Assembly (NCBI RefSeq): GCF_036194065.1
Contig: NZ_CP108095.1
Coordinates: 6,200,001 to 6,264,000, forward strand
Origin: Streptomyces sp. NBC_00239
Lineage (GTDB): Bacteria > Actinomycetota > Actinomycetes > Streptomycetales > Streptomycetaceae
Direction: 5' to 3'
DNA length: 64,000 nt
Numbering within the stretch: the stretch's first letter is position 1; each line of letters opens with the position of its first letter. This document shows positions 28,435 through 40,416 of the stretch, in pieces. The position numbers and the translations under genes are program-made. The notes below the pieces were generated by a model. That model did no database searches, was not told the origin of the DNA, and was given only the letters and a program-made list of their open reading frames with translations.

Positions 28435-29078
28435 GCGAAACGCCCTCCCTCACGGGGGCGGCGGTCGGACGGCGCATCGGGATCGGCCTGATGTACGGAC
28501 TCTGGCGCCCCCGGGTGCTCGGAGCCTGGAAGGTACCGGCCACCGGACCGGTCATCCTCGCCGTCAACCACTCCCACAACATAGACGGCCCCATGCTCAT
28601 GGGTACCGCGCCGCGGCCCGTGCACTTCCTGATCAAGAAGGAAGCGTTCGTCGGCCCGCTCGACCCGTTCCTGCGGGGCATCGGGCAGGTCAAGGTGGAC
28701 CGTACGGGCACCGACCGCGGCGCCGTCACCCGGGCGCTGGGCGTCCTGGACGACGGCGGCGTGCTGGGGATCTTCCCGGAGGGCACCCGCGGCGAGGGCG
28801 ACTTCGCCGCGCTGCGCGCCGGGCTCGCGTACTTTGCCGTACGCTCCGGTGCCCCCATCGTGCCGGTCGCGGTGCTCGGCAGCACCGAGCGGCGCGGCCG
28901 TCTGATCAAGGCGCTGCCGCCCCTCAAGGGCCGCGTGGACATCGTCTTCGGCGATGCCTTCGAGGCCGGCGACGGCTCCGGCCGGCGCACCCGCACGGCC
29001 CTCGACGAGGCCACCGTGCGCATCCAGCAGCGGCTGACCGCCCACCTGGACCACGCCAAGCGCCTGACCGGGCGCTAG
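28431..29078 (+). CDS. 1-acyl-sn-glycerol-3-phosphate acyltransferase family protein
   Basis: 215 aa. The acyltransferase motif H-x4-D is present in [12 protein letters not shown] (about residues 44-55), and the second block is [10 protein letters not shown] (about 115-124). PlsC-type enzymes acylate lysophosphatidic acid at the inner face of the membrane. Placement between cmk and der is conserved in streptomycetes. Confidence 0.92.
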   Translation: MSETPSLTGAAVGRRIGIGLMYGLWRPRVLGAWKVPATGPVILAVNHSHNIDGPMLMGTAPRPVHFLIKKEAFVGPLDPFLRGIGQVKVDRTGTDRGAVTRALGVLDDGGVLGIFPEGTRGEGDFAALRAGLAYFAVRSGAPIVPVAVLGSTERRGRLIKALPPLKGRVDIVFGDAFEAGDGSGRRTRTALDEATVRIQQRLTAHLDHAKRLTGR

Positions 29079-29158
29079 GCGAGACTGAACGAGTAGTGGA
29101 CCCGTCCCCTCCGGGAACGGTGGCCACCGATCACCACGAACGACGAGGAACGGACTTC

Positions 29159-30610
29159 ATGAACGACCAGCACGACCACGGAGCGCTTGGCGACGCCGAG
29201 TACGCGGAGTTCATGGAGCTCGCGGCGGAAGAGGGCTTCGACATCGAAGATGTCGAAGGCGCGATCGAGGAGGCCGGGCACGGCCCGCTGCCGGTCCTCG
29301 CCGTCGTCGGCCGCCCGAATGTCGGCAAGTCGACCCTGGTCAACCGCATCATCGGCCGCCGCGAAGCGGTCGTCGAGGACAAGCCGGGCGTCACCCGCGA
29401 CCGGGTCACCTACGAGGCCGAATGGGCCGGCCGCCGCTTCAAGGTCGTCGACACCGGCGGCTGGGAGCAGGACGTCCTCGGCCTCGACGCCTCCGTCGCC
29501 GCCCAGGCCGAGTACGCCATCGAGGCCGCCGACGCCTGCGTCTTCGTCGTCGACGCCAAGGTCGGCGCCACCGACACCGACGAGGCCGTCGTCAAGCTGC
29601 TGCGCCGGGCCGGCAAGCCCGTCGTGCTGTGCGCCAACAAGGTCGACGGCCAGAGCGGCGAAGCCGACGCGACCGCCCTGTGGTCGCTGGGCCTGGGCAT
29701 GCCGTACCCGGTGTCCTCGCTGCACGGCCGCGGCACCGGCGACATGCTCGACGCCGTCCTGGAGGCGCTGCCCGAGGCCCCCGAGCAGTCGTTCGGCGGC
29801 GCCGCGCTCGGCGGCCCCCGCCGCATCGCCCTCATCGGCCGCCCGAACGTCGGCAAGTCCTCGCTGCTCAACAAGGTCGCGAAGGAGGACCGCGTCGTCG
29901 TCAACGAGCTGGCCGGCACCACCCGCGACCCGGTCGACGAGCTGATCCAGCTCGGCGGAGTCGTCTGGAAGTTCATCGACACCGCGGGCATCCGCAAGAA
30001 GGTCCACCTCCAGACCGGCTCCGACTACTACGCCTCGCTGCGCACGGCCGCCGCCGTCGAGAAGGCGGAGGTCGCGGTCATCCTGATCGACACCACCGAG
30101 AAGATCAGCGTCCAGGACCAGCGCATCGTGACCATGGCCGTCGAGGCCGGGCGCGCCATCGTCGTCGCCTACAACAAGTGGGACGAGCTCGACGAGGAGC
30201 GCCGCTACTACCTCGAGCGCGAGATCGAGACGGAGATGCAGCAGGTCGCCTGGGCGCCCCGCGTCAACGTCTCGGCGCTCACCGGCCGCCACATGGAGAA
30301 GCTGGTCCCGGCGATCGAGGCGGCGCTGGAGGGCTGGGAGACGCGCGTCCCGACCGGCCGCCTGAACGCCTTCCTCGGCGAGATCGTCGCCGCCCACCCG
30401 CACCCGATCCGCGGCGGCAAGCAGCCGCGCATCCTGTTCGGCACCCAGGCCGGCACCAAGCCGCCGCGGTTCGTGCTGTTCGCCTCCGGCTTCCTGGAGG
30501 CCGGCTACCGCCGCTTCATCGAGCGCCGCCTGCGCGAGGAGTTCGGATTCGAGGGCACCCCGATCCACATCTCGGTGCGGGTCCGCGAGAAGCGCAGCAA
30601 GAAGAAGTAG
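29159..30610 (+). CDS. der: GTPase Der (EngA), ribosome assembly factor
   Basis: 483 aa from the ATG at 29159, with GAGGAA 8 bp upstream. There are two tandem G domains, each with GRPNVGKS (about residues 52 and 227), and a C-terminal KH-like domain ending [10 protein letters not shown]. The about 45-residue acidic N-terminal extension ([17 protein letters not shown]) is typical of actinobacterial Der. It acts in 50S subunit maturation. Confidence 0.96.
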   Translation: MNDQHDHGALGDAEYAEFMELAAEEGFDIEDVEGAIEEAGHGPLPVLAVVGRPNVGKSTLVNRIIGRREAVVEDKPGVTRDRVTYEAEWAGRRFKVVDTGGWEQDVLGLDASVAAQAEYAIEAADACVFVVDAKVGATDTDEAVVKLLRRAGKPVVLCANKVDGQSGEADATALWSLGLGMPYPVSSLHGRGTGDMLDAVLEALPEAPEQSFGGAALGGPRRIALIGRPNVGKSSLLNKVAKEDRVVVNELAGTTRDPVDELIQLGGVVWKFIDTAGIRKKVHLQTGSDYYASLRTAAAVEKAEVAVILIDTTEKISVQDQRIVTMAVEAGRAIVVAYNKWDELDEERRYYLEREIETEMQQVAWAPRVNVSALTGRHMEKLVPAIEAALEGWETRVPTGRLNAFLGEIVAAHPHPIRGGKQPRILFGTQAGTKPPRFVLFASGFLEAGYRRFIERRLREEFGFEGTPIHISVRVREKRSKKK

Positions 30611-30639
30611 CGGCGGCGGGAAGAAGTACCGGTCCGGGG

Positions 30640-31206
30640 TCAGAAACTCCGCCGGGGCGCGGGCGGCAGTGCCGCCGGGACATGGGTCCCGGTCTGGTGC
30701 GGCCGCCCGTCGCCGTGTGTGCCCGCGGCCGCGTACCCGGTCGGCACCGGGCCGAGCTGCTCCGGATGGCCCGCGTACGCCGGCCTGCCGTCCTGGCGGG
30801 GCTGCCAGGGATCGGGCACGGGCGGCGGGCTCCAGCGGCCGGTGGGCTGCCAGCCGCCGCCCTGCCAGCCCCCGCCGCTCGTGCCCGTGCCCGGCCCGCC
30901 GTAGCCGCCGCCGTACGCGCCCGTTTCGCCGCTCCCGTACGGGACCGGGTACGCCGCGCCGAAGCCGCCGCCGGACCCTCCGCTGCCGCCGCTCGCGCCG
31001 AACGCCACGAAGCCGTGGTCCTCCTCGCCCGAGCGGTCGCCGGGCAGGGCCCGGAACGACCGCAGGTACTCCGAGTACAGCGCGTCGAAGATCGGGGTCA
31101 GCGAGCTGGTGTGCGTCTCCCGGTCGCGCGGCGGGCGCATCGGCGGGATCGGGCTCTGGAAGGAGCTCGGGTACGGCTGCGGGCGCGGAGCGTCGTATGC
31201 GTGCAC
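30640..31206 (-). CDS. Pro/Gly-rich hypothetical protein
   Basis: 188 aa from a GTG at 31206. A short ordered block (about residues 25-55, TPIFDALYSEYLRSFRALPG) is followed by a disordered Gly/Ser/Pro/Tyr/Gln-rich tail. I do not recognise a family. It is convergent with der (29-bp gap). The start is uncertain; a longer frame reaches 31539 but its extra sequence looks antisense to the neighbour. Confidence 0.6.
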   Translation of the reverse strand: MHAYDAPRPQPYPSSFQSPIPPMRPPRDRETHTSSLTPIFDALYSEYLRSFRALPGDRSGEEDHGFVAFGASGGSGGSGGGFGAAYPVPYGSGETGAYGGGYGGPGTGTSGGGWQGGGWQPTGRWSPPPVPDPWQPRQDGRPAYAGHPEQLGPVPTGYAAAGTHGDGRPHQTGTHVPAALPPAPRRSF

Positions 31207-31340
31207 GTACCTGCCAACGAACCGTGCGCCCGACGGATGCGGGCGCCGGGGCGAAAACGCAGATCGCCGGGGGTACCCGGACGGATCCGCGTACCCCCGG
31301 CGCACACCGGTCACGGCGAGCGGCAGGCCGCCCGGCCGGC

Positions 31341-32135
31341 TCAGGTGCCGGCGAGCGGCATCGCCGCGGCGACCAGCAGACCGGAGCCCGCCGCCTTGTC
31401 GAGGGCGTCGCGCAGCAGGTCCTCGCGCGGCTGCTGGCCGATGGAGCCGACCGGGGCCGCGTACACCAGCACCCGCTGGGTGCGGTTGACGGCCGCCCGC
31501 CAGCCGTCGGTGACCGGCAGCGCCTGGTGGGCCTGCCACCAGGCCACCTGCTTGCCGCCGGTGCCGCCGGGCTGCAGGATCGCGTGCAGCTGACCCGCCG
31601 CCAGCAGCACGGACCAGCCGGAGAGCACCGACGGCGGCCCGTTCATGTCGGACACCGGGATGAAGCCCTGCTCGATCAGCAGCGGCAGGAAGTCGTCGCC
31701 GGGGCCGGTGGTGCCCGGCCGCGCGATCGGCGCGGTCGGCTCGACGACGAGCGCCGGGTGCAGCTCCCCGTTGATCAGCAGCAGGCCGCTGGTGATGCCG
31801 AGGACGGCCTGGCCACCGGGCGTCGACTGCGGGCCCGCCGGACCGGCCGCGCCCGGGGCCTCGCCGGTGATGCTGGCGACGGCGCCCTGCAACTGGTCCT
31901 CGGAGACCGCCACGACCTGGGAGGGGATGCAGGTGGCGTGGGCGAAGGCGAGCACCGCGGTCTCGTCGCCGACGAACAGGACCGTGCTGGTCGGTTCCCG
32001 TTCGGAGTCGCCCGGGGTGCGGCAGGAGGTGCAGTCGTAGCTGCCCGGCGCGGTCTCGCCGGAGAGCAGCAGCTCGGCTTCTTCGTCGCCGATCTCGGCG
32101 CGTACGTCAGGGCTGACGTCGAGCATGCGCGACAC
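31341..32135 (-). CDS. Hypothetical protein, two-domain SseB-like
   Basis: 264 aa from the GTG at 32135, with GAGGAG upstream. A CxxC pair (DCTSCRT, about residues 34-40) lies in the N-terminal part. The C-terminal half has VLSGWSVLLAAGQLHAI and RVLVYAAPVGSIGQQPREDLLRD-type stretches resembling SseB-related type III secretion-associated folds; this is a weak resemblance. Length and layout look intact. The function is unknown. Confidence 0.75.
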   Translation of the reverse strand: MSRMLDVSPDVRAEIGDEEAELLLSGETAPGSYDCTSCRTPGDSEREPTSTVLFVGDETAVLAFAHATCIPSQVVAVSEDQLQGAVASITGEAPGAAGPAGPQSTPGGQAVLGITSGLLLINGELHPALVVEPTAPIARPGTTGPGDDFLPLLIEQGFIPVSDMNGPPSVLSGWSVLLAAGQLHAILQPGGTGGKQVAWWQAHQALPVTDGWRAAVNRTQRVLVYAAPVGSIGQQPREDLLRDALDKAAGSGLLVAAAMPLAGT

Positions 32136-32346
32136 GGGGTGACTCCTCGGACTAGGCGTGCGTGGGCCGGGCCGTTCCCGGCTCTCGGGGGCTCAACGGG
32201 GGAGGCGCGGCCGGGGTCACGCCCCTTTTGTGGGCAGTTGCCGACGGGGCCGGTTCGGCCGGGCGGGCCGCGGCCGGTCCGCCGACCGGGTGGGCGGTCC
32301 GGCCGGCCCGCGCGGCGCCCCGGGCACGGGCCGGAGGCGTCCGTAA

Positions 32347-33656
<1,310 letters not shown>

Positions 33657-33676
<20 letters not shown>

Positions 33677-36497
33677 CCCGCGCCATCACGTGCACGGTCG
33701 CGGCCAGTTCGCCGACCAGGTCGAGGTCGTGCTCGACGATCAGCACGGCCAGGCCGTCGGCGGCCAGGGCCCGCAGGATCCGGGCGAGCGCGGCCGTCTC
33801 GGCGGCGTCGAGGCCGGCCGCGGGCTCGTCGAGCAGCAGGACGCGGGGGCCGCCCGCCAGCGCGCGGGCCAGCTCCACCCGGCGCAGGGTGCCGGTGGGC
33901 AGGCCCGCGACGGCCGCGTACCGCACCGGGCCGTCGAGGCCGAAGAGGCGCAGGGCGCGCTCCACGGCGGCGGGGTCGCGGCGGTGCCCGTGCTCGGCGC
34001 CGACCCGGACGTTGTCCTCGACGCCGAGCGAGGGGAACACGGCGAGCTGCTGGAAGCCGCGGGCCAGGCCGAGCCGGGCGCGGGCGTAGGGGGCGAGCCG
34101 GGTGAGGTCGTGGCCGTCGAGGGTGATGCGGCCGGCGGTGGGCCGCAGGGTGCCGCTGAGGGTGTGGAACAGGGTCGACTTACCGGCGCCGTTGGGCCCG
34201 ACGAGGCCGGTCACCTGGCCGGTGGGGGCGTGGAGGGTGACGTGGTGCAGGGCGCGGTAGCCGTCGGGGTAGTGGGCGGTCAGTCCCTCGACGTGCAGTC
34301 CGGCGGGTACCGGGGCCGAGCCGGGTCGCGAGGGGCTCCGCCCCGGACCCCGCGCCTCAATCGCCGGCGGGGCTGGAATCGGCCGAGCGCCGGCTGCACG
34401 CGTCGGCGGGGCCGGGTGCGGTGCCTCAAACGCCGACGGGGCTGGATGTGGCTGGGGGCCGGGTTCGAATGCCGGCGTGGCCGGGGCGGGGAGGCGGCCG
34501 ATCAGGCAGGCCAGGGTGCCGATGACGGCCGCGCCCACGCCGCCTTGGGTGCCGGCGTCCAGACCGACGAGCAGCGCGGCCGCGATCAGCGCGCCGATCA
34601 GGCTGTCGTGGCCGACCACCACGAGGGCGGCGAACCAGAGGAGCCCGCGGACCGGGTCGAACGCCTCCGGGTCGAAGGCCCGTACCCCCATGCCGAGCAT
34701 GCCGCCGCCGAGTGCGGCCAGCGCGGCGCCCGCCGTGAAGGCCAGCAGTTTCAGCCGGGGCACCGGCACCCCGGCGGCCTCGGCCCCCGGCTCGTGGTCG
34801 CGCAGCGCGGCGAGGGCGCGTCCGGTGCGGCCCCGGCGGAGCGCGGCCACCGCGGCCAGGACGGCGGCGAGGAGGACGAGTTCGAGCGCGTAGTACGCCC
34901 GGTCGTCCGCGAAGCCCGCCGGGCGGGCCGGTGCCAGACCCGCGGTCGCGTACGGCTGCGCGAAGACGAACCGGCTGACGGCGACCCCGAAGGCCAGCGT
35001 CACCAGGGCCAGGGCGAGCCCGTGCCGGCGGATCGCCGGCCACCCGGTGAGCAGGCCCAGCGGGGCGACCAGCAGGACCGCGCACCCGAGGGCGGCCAGC
35101 CCCGGCAGTCCGGCCGCCGCGAGGTGCGCGGTGAACAGGGCGCCGAGGCCGGCGTACGCGGCCTGCCCCAGCGAGATCTGGCCGCCGCGCCCCGAGACGA
35201 CGACCAGGGAGAGCAGCACCACGGCGAGGGCGGGCACCTGTACGGCGGTCTGCAGATCGGTCCCGCCGAAACCGAACGGGAGCAGGAGCAGGACCGCGGC
35301 CGCCGCCCACACCACCCCGCCCGTCCCGCTCGTTCCCCATGCCTCCCACGTCTCCCGTGCCCCCGATGCTCCCCATGCCGTGCGCGAGCGGCGCGGCCCG
35401 CTCGTCCCCCGTGTCTCGTCCGCGCCGCGGTCCTGTTCGGTCCCTCCCGCCGTGGCGTCCGTCCCGCCCGGCGGCCCGGGCGACGGCCGTACCGCCGGGT
35501 CGGGCTGCCACGGCCAGGCCGCCGCTCCCGGCGGTCGGGCCGGTGTCGGGAGTGCGCCCAGGAGGGTGCCGGCGAGGAGGGCCAGTACGAAGAGGTTCGC
35601 GGTGAGGGACTGGAGCAACGGGGCTGTCGGGCCTTCCGGGTGGAGACGGGTCAGCTGGGCCTGGGCCACGCCCAGGGCCAGCGCGGTGAGGACCGCCACC
35701 GGGATGCTGCGCAGCCGGGCCAGTACGGCCACCGCGAGGACCTCCAGGACCAGGAGCGGCAGGCCGTACGGGTCCAGGCGTACGTACGGGGCGAGCAGGA
35801 TGCCGGTCAGGCCGGCCGTGAAACAGCCGAAGGCCCAGCCGGCCGCCGCGATCCGGTCCGCGTCGATGCCGTCGAGTGCGGCCAGCGGCCGGTTGGCGAC
35901 CACCGCCCGCAACTGCCGGCCGAAGCGCGTCCTCCGGTCCGCCCACCACACCGCCGCGCAGAGCAGCAGGACCGCCGCGGCCTGCGGCCACGGCTCGGTG
36001 TGCCACAGCTGCGGGGCGTCCGCCCGGGCGCCCTGCCCCCACACCAGGACGGCCCCGCCGACCAGCAGCACGAACACCCCGATGGTGGCGACCAGGGTCC
36101 GGTCCGGGCCCGCCTCACGCACCGCGAGCGGCCGGAACACGACCCGCTCCAGGACCAGTCCGAGGCCGGGCGCGACCGCCGCCAGGGTGACGGCGGCGGC
36201 CGCCCACACCGGCAGCCGCCAGTCGACGGCGAGCTGGCGGAACACGTACGCGCAGACCATCGCGACGGCGCCGTGCGCCAGGTTCAGGACACCCGTCGCC
36301 CGGTAGGTGACGATCAGTCCGATGCCGCTGAGCGCGGCCGCGCAGCCGATCGCCAGCCCGGCGAGGGTGAGTTCGTACGTCAGCCCGGTGAGGGCGGCGA
36401 GCCCGGACGGCTGTCCCCCGAGGGTGAGCCCGTGGGGCAGGCCGTGGGTGAGCCCTTGGGCCAGGGCGTGGGCCAGGCCGTGGGTCAGGCCGGCCAT
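33657..36497 (-). CDS. LivH-LivM-LivG triple fusion (ABC permease-permease-ATPase)
   Basis: 946 aa from the ATG at 36497. Three modules lie in order: LivH permease (about residues 35-320, with IGLIVTYRATGVLNLAHGAVAM), a charged 75-residue linker, LivM permease (about 395-650, with GRGGQISLGQAAYAGLGA), a second linker of about 70 residues, and LivG ATPase (about 720-946, with Walker A GPNGAGKST and Walker B RVLLLDEPAAGLD). These are normally three proteins. Both linkers are low-complexity; the second is encoded by copies of the dispersed GCCTCAAACGCC element. The first 28 residues are a Gly-Leu-His/Thr repeat. The whole is the membrane and ATPase core of a branched-chain amino acid importer. 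Confidence 0.93.
34331..34445. repeat. Dispersed GCCTCAAACGCC element inside the LivHMG linker
   Basis: Core copies at 34354-34376 (GCCTCAATCGCCGGCGGGGC...) and 34423-34445 (GCCTCAAACGCCGACGGGGC...). The first, with its flank from 34331, matches the reverse complement of 12061-12106 over about 45 bp with few changes. It is read in frame as the Pro/Ala-rich linker (SAFEAPHPAPP and AIEARGPG). Confidence 0.85.
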
Positions 36498-37015
36498 GGC
36501 GGCTCACATACCGGGCAGGGCGTGAGGGGTGGTCCGCCGGCGGCGGGCAGCGCGTCCGGCCGGCCGTCCACCAGCGGGCAGTCCGGCCGGTGCGCGAGGG
36601 TGCCGCCGGGGACCCGCAACGGCGGGCCGGAGGAGCGGCCCGCCGCCCGCGGCTCTCCGGCGGCTCCGGGATCCCCGGGACCGCCGGCGGCTCCGTGCTC
36701 TCCGGCAGGCCCGGCCGCCCCGGGCTCCCCGCGGTCTCCGGGCGCCCCCGCCGGCTGTCCGGCCCGTACGGGTTCTGCGGGCCGCCCGCCGTCCCCGGCC
36801 GGGGACCCGGCGGTCGGCCGCCACAGCGTCGCCAGCAGCACCGCACCCGCCACCAGCAGCGCGGCACCCGGCACCGTGCACGAGGCCAGGTAGGGGATCT
36901 GACGTTCCGCGAACCGCTCGCCCGACACCCCGTACCAGCCCGTGACGCACAGGGCCGCGCCGCAGGCCAGCGCGGTCACGGCCACCCACAGGGCGGTGCG
37001 CGGGGTGGGCTGCAT
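36485..37015 (-). CDS. Membrane protein of unknown function, first gene of the Liv operon
   Basis: 176 aa from the ATG at 37015. There are two hydrophobic segments (about residues 8-25 and 45-65), then a Gly/Ala/Pro-rich collagen-like stretch (GAAGGPGDPGAAGEP-type) and a Cys-containing tail (RPDCPLV ... PCPVCEPPWP). It overlaps the LivHMG start by 13 bp, so it is co-transcribed. I do not recognise a family. Confidence 0.7.
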   Translation of the reverse strand: MQPTPRTALWVAVTALACGAALCVTGWYGVSGERFAERQIPYLASCTVPGAALLVAGAVLLATLWRPTAGSPAGDGGRPAEPVRAGQPAGAPGDRGEPGAAGPAGEHGAAGGPGDPGAAGEPRAAGRSSGPPLRVPGGTLAHRPDCPLVDGRPDALPAAGGPPLTPCPVCEPPWPA

Positions 37016-37146
37016 CGGGGCTCCCCGGGGCGGAGGCGGGTGACGCGGTGCGCGTACGGCCGGGGACGGCGGCCGATCGCGATTGCACGATGCCCGGACG
37101 GGCCTGACCCTGGAAGCATCGAGCCGGACGGCTCGTCCGGACACCG

Positions 37147-37680
37147 GTGGTGAGCCAGATGGTCCTGGGCAGACATCCGCGTACCGCCGCCTGGGTGGCG
37201 GCCGCGGTCCTCGTGATCGCACCCGTAGCGGCGGGCTGCTCGGACGACTCGGGGGACGGCGGCGCCACGTCGCCGCCCGCCGCGTCCGTCTCGCCGGCCG
37301 CACCGGCCAGCGCGCCGGGGCCCGCCGACCCGGCGGCGGCCAAGGCGGAGATCGAGAAGAACTGGACGACGTTCTTCGACCCGAAGGCGAGCACCGCCGA
37401 GAAGACGAGGGTGCTGGAGGACGGCGACACGGTGCGGCCGCTCCTCGAGGGCTTCGCCACCGACCCCAACGCGGCCACGTCCTCGGCGCGGGTCACCGAC
37501 GTCACCTTCACCTCGCCCACCGACGCCCGGGTGACCTACGACCTGCTCGTCGGCGGCGCCCCCGCACTGCCCGCGGCCAAGGGCACCGCCGTCTTCCAGG
37601 ACCAGGTCTGGAAGGTCTCGTTGAAGACGCTCTGCGCGCTGGTCCGGCTCAGCGGCAATGCGGTCCCGGCGGGTTGCTGA
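37147..37680 (+). CDS. Lipoprotein, MTB12-like fold
   Basis: 177 aa from the GTG at 37147; GTG at 37150 and ATG at 37159 are alternatives. The signal peptide ends in the lipobox VAAGC (Cys about 31). After a Pro/Ser/Ala linker, the C-terminal domain (about 65-177) resembles the low-molecular-weight antigen MTB12 family: KNWTTFFDP, then PLLEGFATDP and the TDARVTYDLLVGG strand pair. It overlaps the solute-binding protein start by 23 bp. It is likely an extracytoplasmic accessory protein. Confidence 0.8.
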   Translation: MVSQMVLGRHPRTAAWVAAAVLVIAPVAAGCSDDSGDGGATSPPAASVSPAAPASAPGPADPAAAKAEIEKNWTTFFDPKASTAEKTRVLEDGDTVRPLLEGFATDPNAATSSARVTDVTFTSPTDARVTYDLLVGGAPALPAAKGTAVFQDQVWKVSLKTLCALVRLSGNAVPAGC

Positions 37681-38953
37681 ACGCCTGCTGCTCGCGGGGC
37701 TCCTGACACTGGGCGCCGCGTGCGGCAGCCGGCTGCCCGAGAGCGACTTCACCGCCCGGCCCGCCACCGCCACCGCGCCGGGCACCGCGCCCGTACGGAT
37801 CGGGATCATCGCCAGCACCACCAGTCCGGTCGGCGGCGACGCCTTCGCCGGCCCCGGCGAGGGCGCGGCGGCCTACTTCGCCGCGCTGAACGCCCGCGGC
37901 GGCCTCGACGGCAGGCCCGTCGAGGTGCACACGTGCGACGACGGCGGCAGCGGCGTCGGCAACAACGCGTGCGTCCACGAACTCGTCGACGAGAAGAAGG
38001 TGTTCGCCCTCGTCGCCACCACCGCCCTCGACTACGCGGGCGCCCCGCTCGTCAGCCGCGCCGGCGTCCCCGACATCGGCGGCCAGCCCATCGGCACGGC
38101 CTACGACACCTACCCGCACCTGTACGGGATCTACGGCAGCGACGCCCCGCGCGACGGCCGCGCCCCCGGCCGGGACGGCACCCTGTACGCGGGCACCGAG
38201 GTCTACCGGTGGTTCCGCCTGCACCGGGGCGCCCGCACCGCGGCCGTCGTCTCCTACAACCAGGCCGCCTCCGCCTCCTACGCCCGCCTGCTCACCCGTG
38301 GGCTGGCGGCCGAGGGCTACCGGGTGGCGCAGGAACAGGTCGACTTCGCCCTGCCCAACTTCGGCGCGGTCGCCGCCGACCTCAAGGCCCGCGGCACCGA
38401 CGTGGTCTTCGACGCCCTCGACAGCCACGGCAACGCCCGCCTGTGCGCGGCCATGGACCGGGCCGGGGTCCGCGTCACCGCCAAGGTCACCAACGTCCAG
38501 AACTGGCACGACGCCGTCCGCGAGGAGTACGCCGACGCCCCGCACTGCCGCAACGCGCTCTGGGTGACCGGCTCCAGCCGCAACCACGCAGACGCCTCCC
38601 ACCCGGCGGTCGCCGCCTTCCGCGCCGCCATGCTGCCGCGCCTGCACGGCCGGCCGCTGTCCCAGTGGCAGCTGGAGGGCTGGGCCGCCGCCATGTGGTT
38701 CACCGACGCCGCCCGGTCCTGCCGCGGCGACCTCACTCGTCCGTGTGTCGAACGCTTCCTGAACCGCGCCGAGCCCTACACCGCGGCCGGGCTGCTGCTC
38801 CCGGTCTCCTTCCGGCCCGCCGCCCGGCCCCCGCGGACGCACCGGGCCTGCCTGTCCGTGGCCCGCTGGCAGGACGCGCACGGCTGGACCGGCCAGGGCG
38901 GCGAGATGACCGCCAACTGCCTCGACGTACCACTGCTGCCGCACCGACCCTGA
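37658..38953 (+). CDS. Solute-binding lipoprotein of the branched-chain amino acid (HAAT) type
   Basis: 431 aa from the ATG at 37658. A lipobox LGAACG (Cys about 22) follows a short signal peptide. The type I periplasmic-binding (Peripla_BP_6) fold is shown by VRIGIIASTTSPVGGDAFAG (about 47-66), then EGAAAYFAALNARGGLDGRPVE and TALDYAGAPLVSRAGVPDIGG. It is divergent from, and presumably feeds, the LivHMG/LivF transporter. Ligand specificity cannot be read from sequence. Confidence 0.9.
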   Translation: MRSRRVAERLLLAGLLTLGAACGSRLPESDFTARPATATAPGTAPVRIGIIASTTSPVGGDAFAGPGEGAAAYFAALNARGGLDGRPVEVHTCDDGGSGVGNNACVHELVDEKKVFALVATTALDYAGAPLVSRAGVPDIGGQPIGTAYDTYPHLYGIYGSDAPRDGRAPGRDGTLYAGTEVYRWFRLHRGARTAAVVSYNQAASASYARLLTRGLAAEGYRVAQEQVDFALPNFGAVAADLKARGTDVVFDALDSHGNARLCAAMDRAGVRVTAKVTNVQNWHDAVREEYADAPHCRNALWVTGSSRNHADASHPAVAAFRAAMLPRLHGRPLSQWQLEGWAAAMWFTDAARSCRGDLTRPCVERFLNRAEPYTAAGLLLPVSFRPAARPPRTHRACLSVARWQDAHGWTGQGGEMTANCLDVPLLPHRP

Positions 38954-39015
38954 GCCCGCCCGCCGCCGCCCCTCCGCCCCGGCGGCCCGCCGGGCACCGC
39001 TGGCAGACTCGGGTC

Positions 39016-39999
39016 ATGCTCGAGACCTCCGCACGACTGCTGCGCCTGCTCTCCCTGTTGCAGGCCCACCGCGAATGGACCGGTGCCGACCTCGCGGACC
39101 GCCTCGGCGTCACCCCGCGCACGGTCCGCCGGGACGTGGACCGGCTGCGCGAACTCGGCTACCCGGTCAACGCCAGCCCCGGCACCGGCGGCGGCTACCA
39201 GCTCGGAGCGGGCGCCGAACTGCCCCCGCTGCTCCTCGACGACGACGAGGCCGTCGCCGTCGCGGTCGGCCTGCGCACGGCCGCGGGCAACGGCGTCGAG
39301 GGCATCGGCGAAGCCTCCGTGCGGGCCCTGGCCAAGCTGGAGCAGGTGCTGCCCGGCAGGCTGCGCCGCCGGGTGTCGGCCCTCAACGAGTTCACCGTGC
39401 CCATGCTGCGCGGCCGGCAGCGCTCCACCGTGGACCCCTCCGTGCTGACCGAGCTCGCGGCCGTGTGCCGGGACGGCGAGCGGCTGCGCTTCGACTACCG
39501 AGACCACGAGGGCGCCGCGACCCGGCGGAGCGCGGAGCCGCACCGGCTGGTGTGCACCGAGCACCGCTGGTACCTGGTCGCCTGGGACCTGGACCGGGCG
39601 GACTGGCGGACGTTCCGGGCCGACCGGATCGAGCCGCGACCCCCGCACGGCCCCCGCTTCGCCCCGCGCCGGCCGCCCGCCGAGGACCTCGCCGCGTACG
39701 TCTCCCGGGGTGTCTCGCACCGCGCGTACGCCGCCCGGGCCGTGGTGCGGCTGCTCGTGCCGGCCGAGACGGCCGCGCAGACCATCGGCCCCTCGGACGG
39801 GGTCATCGAGCCCGTGGACGCGCATTCCTGTCTGCTGCGCACCGGCGCGGTCAGCCTCGATGTGCTGGTCATCCACATCATGCTGGCCGGCTACGAGTTC
39901 GAGGTGCTGGAGCCGGCCGAACTGACGGAACGGATCGCCGCCGTGCGGGATCTGCTCGGGCGGGCGGTGCAGCGGACACCCGACCCGGGGATCCTGTGA
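39016..39999 (+). CDS. WYL-domain transcriptional regulator
   Basis: 327 aa from the ATG at 39016. The N-terminal DeoR-type winged helix (about residues 5-60, GADLADRLGVTPRTVRRDV) is followed by a WYL domain (about 140-225, with LVCTEHRWYLVAWDLDRADW) and a WCX C-terminal domain. WYL proteins bind nucleic acid or nucleotide ligands and regulate genes, including defence loci in some bacteria. The target is unknown; no operon partner is evident. Confidence 0.93.
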   Translation: MLETSARLLRLLSLLQAHREWTGADLADRLGVTPRTVRRDVDRLRELGYPVNASPGTGGGYQLGAGAELPPLLLDDDEAVAVAVGLRTAAGNGVEGIGEASVRALAKLEQVLPGRLRRRVSALNEFTVPMLRGRQRSTVDPSVLTELAAVCRDGERLRFDYRDHEGAATRRSAEPHRLVCTEHRWYLVAWDLDRADWRTFRADRIEPRPPHGPRFAPRRPPAEDLAAYVSRGVSHRAYAARAVVRLLVPAETAAQTIGPSDGVIEPVDAHSCLLRTGAVSLDVLVIHIMLAGYEFEVLEPAELTERIAAVRDLLGRAVQRTPDPGIL

Positions 40000-40416
40000 A
40001 GGAATGGTGGCACTTTCATGGCCCGTCAGTTCCCCAGGCCCGACGGCCGGGGGAATGGCCGCGCCGGTAAAGGACGGCGTGCCGCGGGATATCCGGCAGC
40101 CGGCGGAAACCGGGCCGGGGCTCCCGGAGCGGGAATTGCCGCACCCCGGGAAACAGCCGGGACGAGTGAATCGCCACGGGCAAACGCCTGTTGATGATCT
40201 GTGACACAAGCGTGACCCGGGATGGACCAAAGTCCGAGTGGGTTCCCCGCCGTGGCGGTTCGGCCGGGTCGGCGCGGCCCCCGGCCCCGTCGAACGCCAG
40301 GCTCCACCGAACCTCCGGACCCGGCCGCCGGACGCACGGCCGCCGCGGCCGGGATGATCCGGACCGCGGCGGTGGGGCGGGGGAGGTGTGCGTACCGTCC
40401 CCGCGGAGGTGCCGGC
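40000..40416. other. Intergenic region between the WYL and PAP2 genes
   Basis: 417 bp without a convincing gene. A 66-codon open frame at 40004 has no homology I recognise and no proper ribosome site. The motif CACAAGCGTGA near 40207 recurs near 42986 in front of the MFS gene; its meaning is unknown. Confidence 0.4.

Noticed and set aside
40004..40204. 66-codon small gene
   Set aside because: The start sits directly on the purine run, composition is that of non-coding DNA and no family is recognisable.
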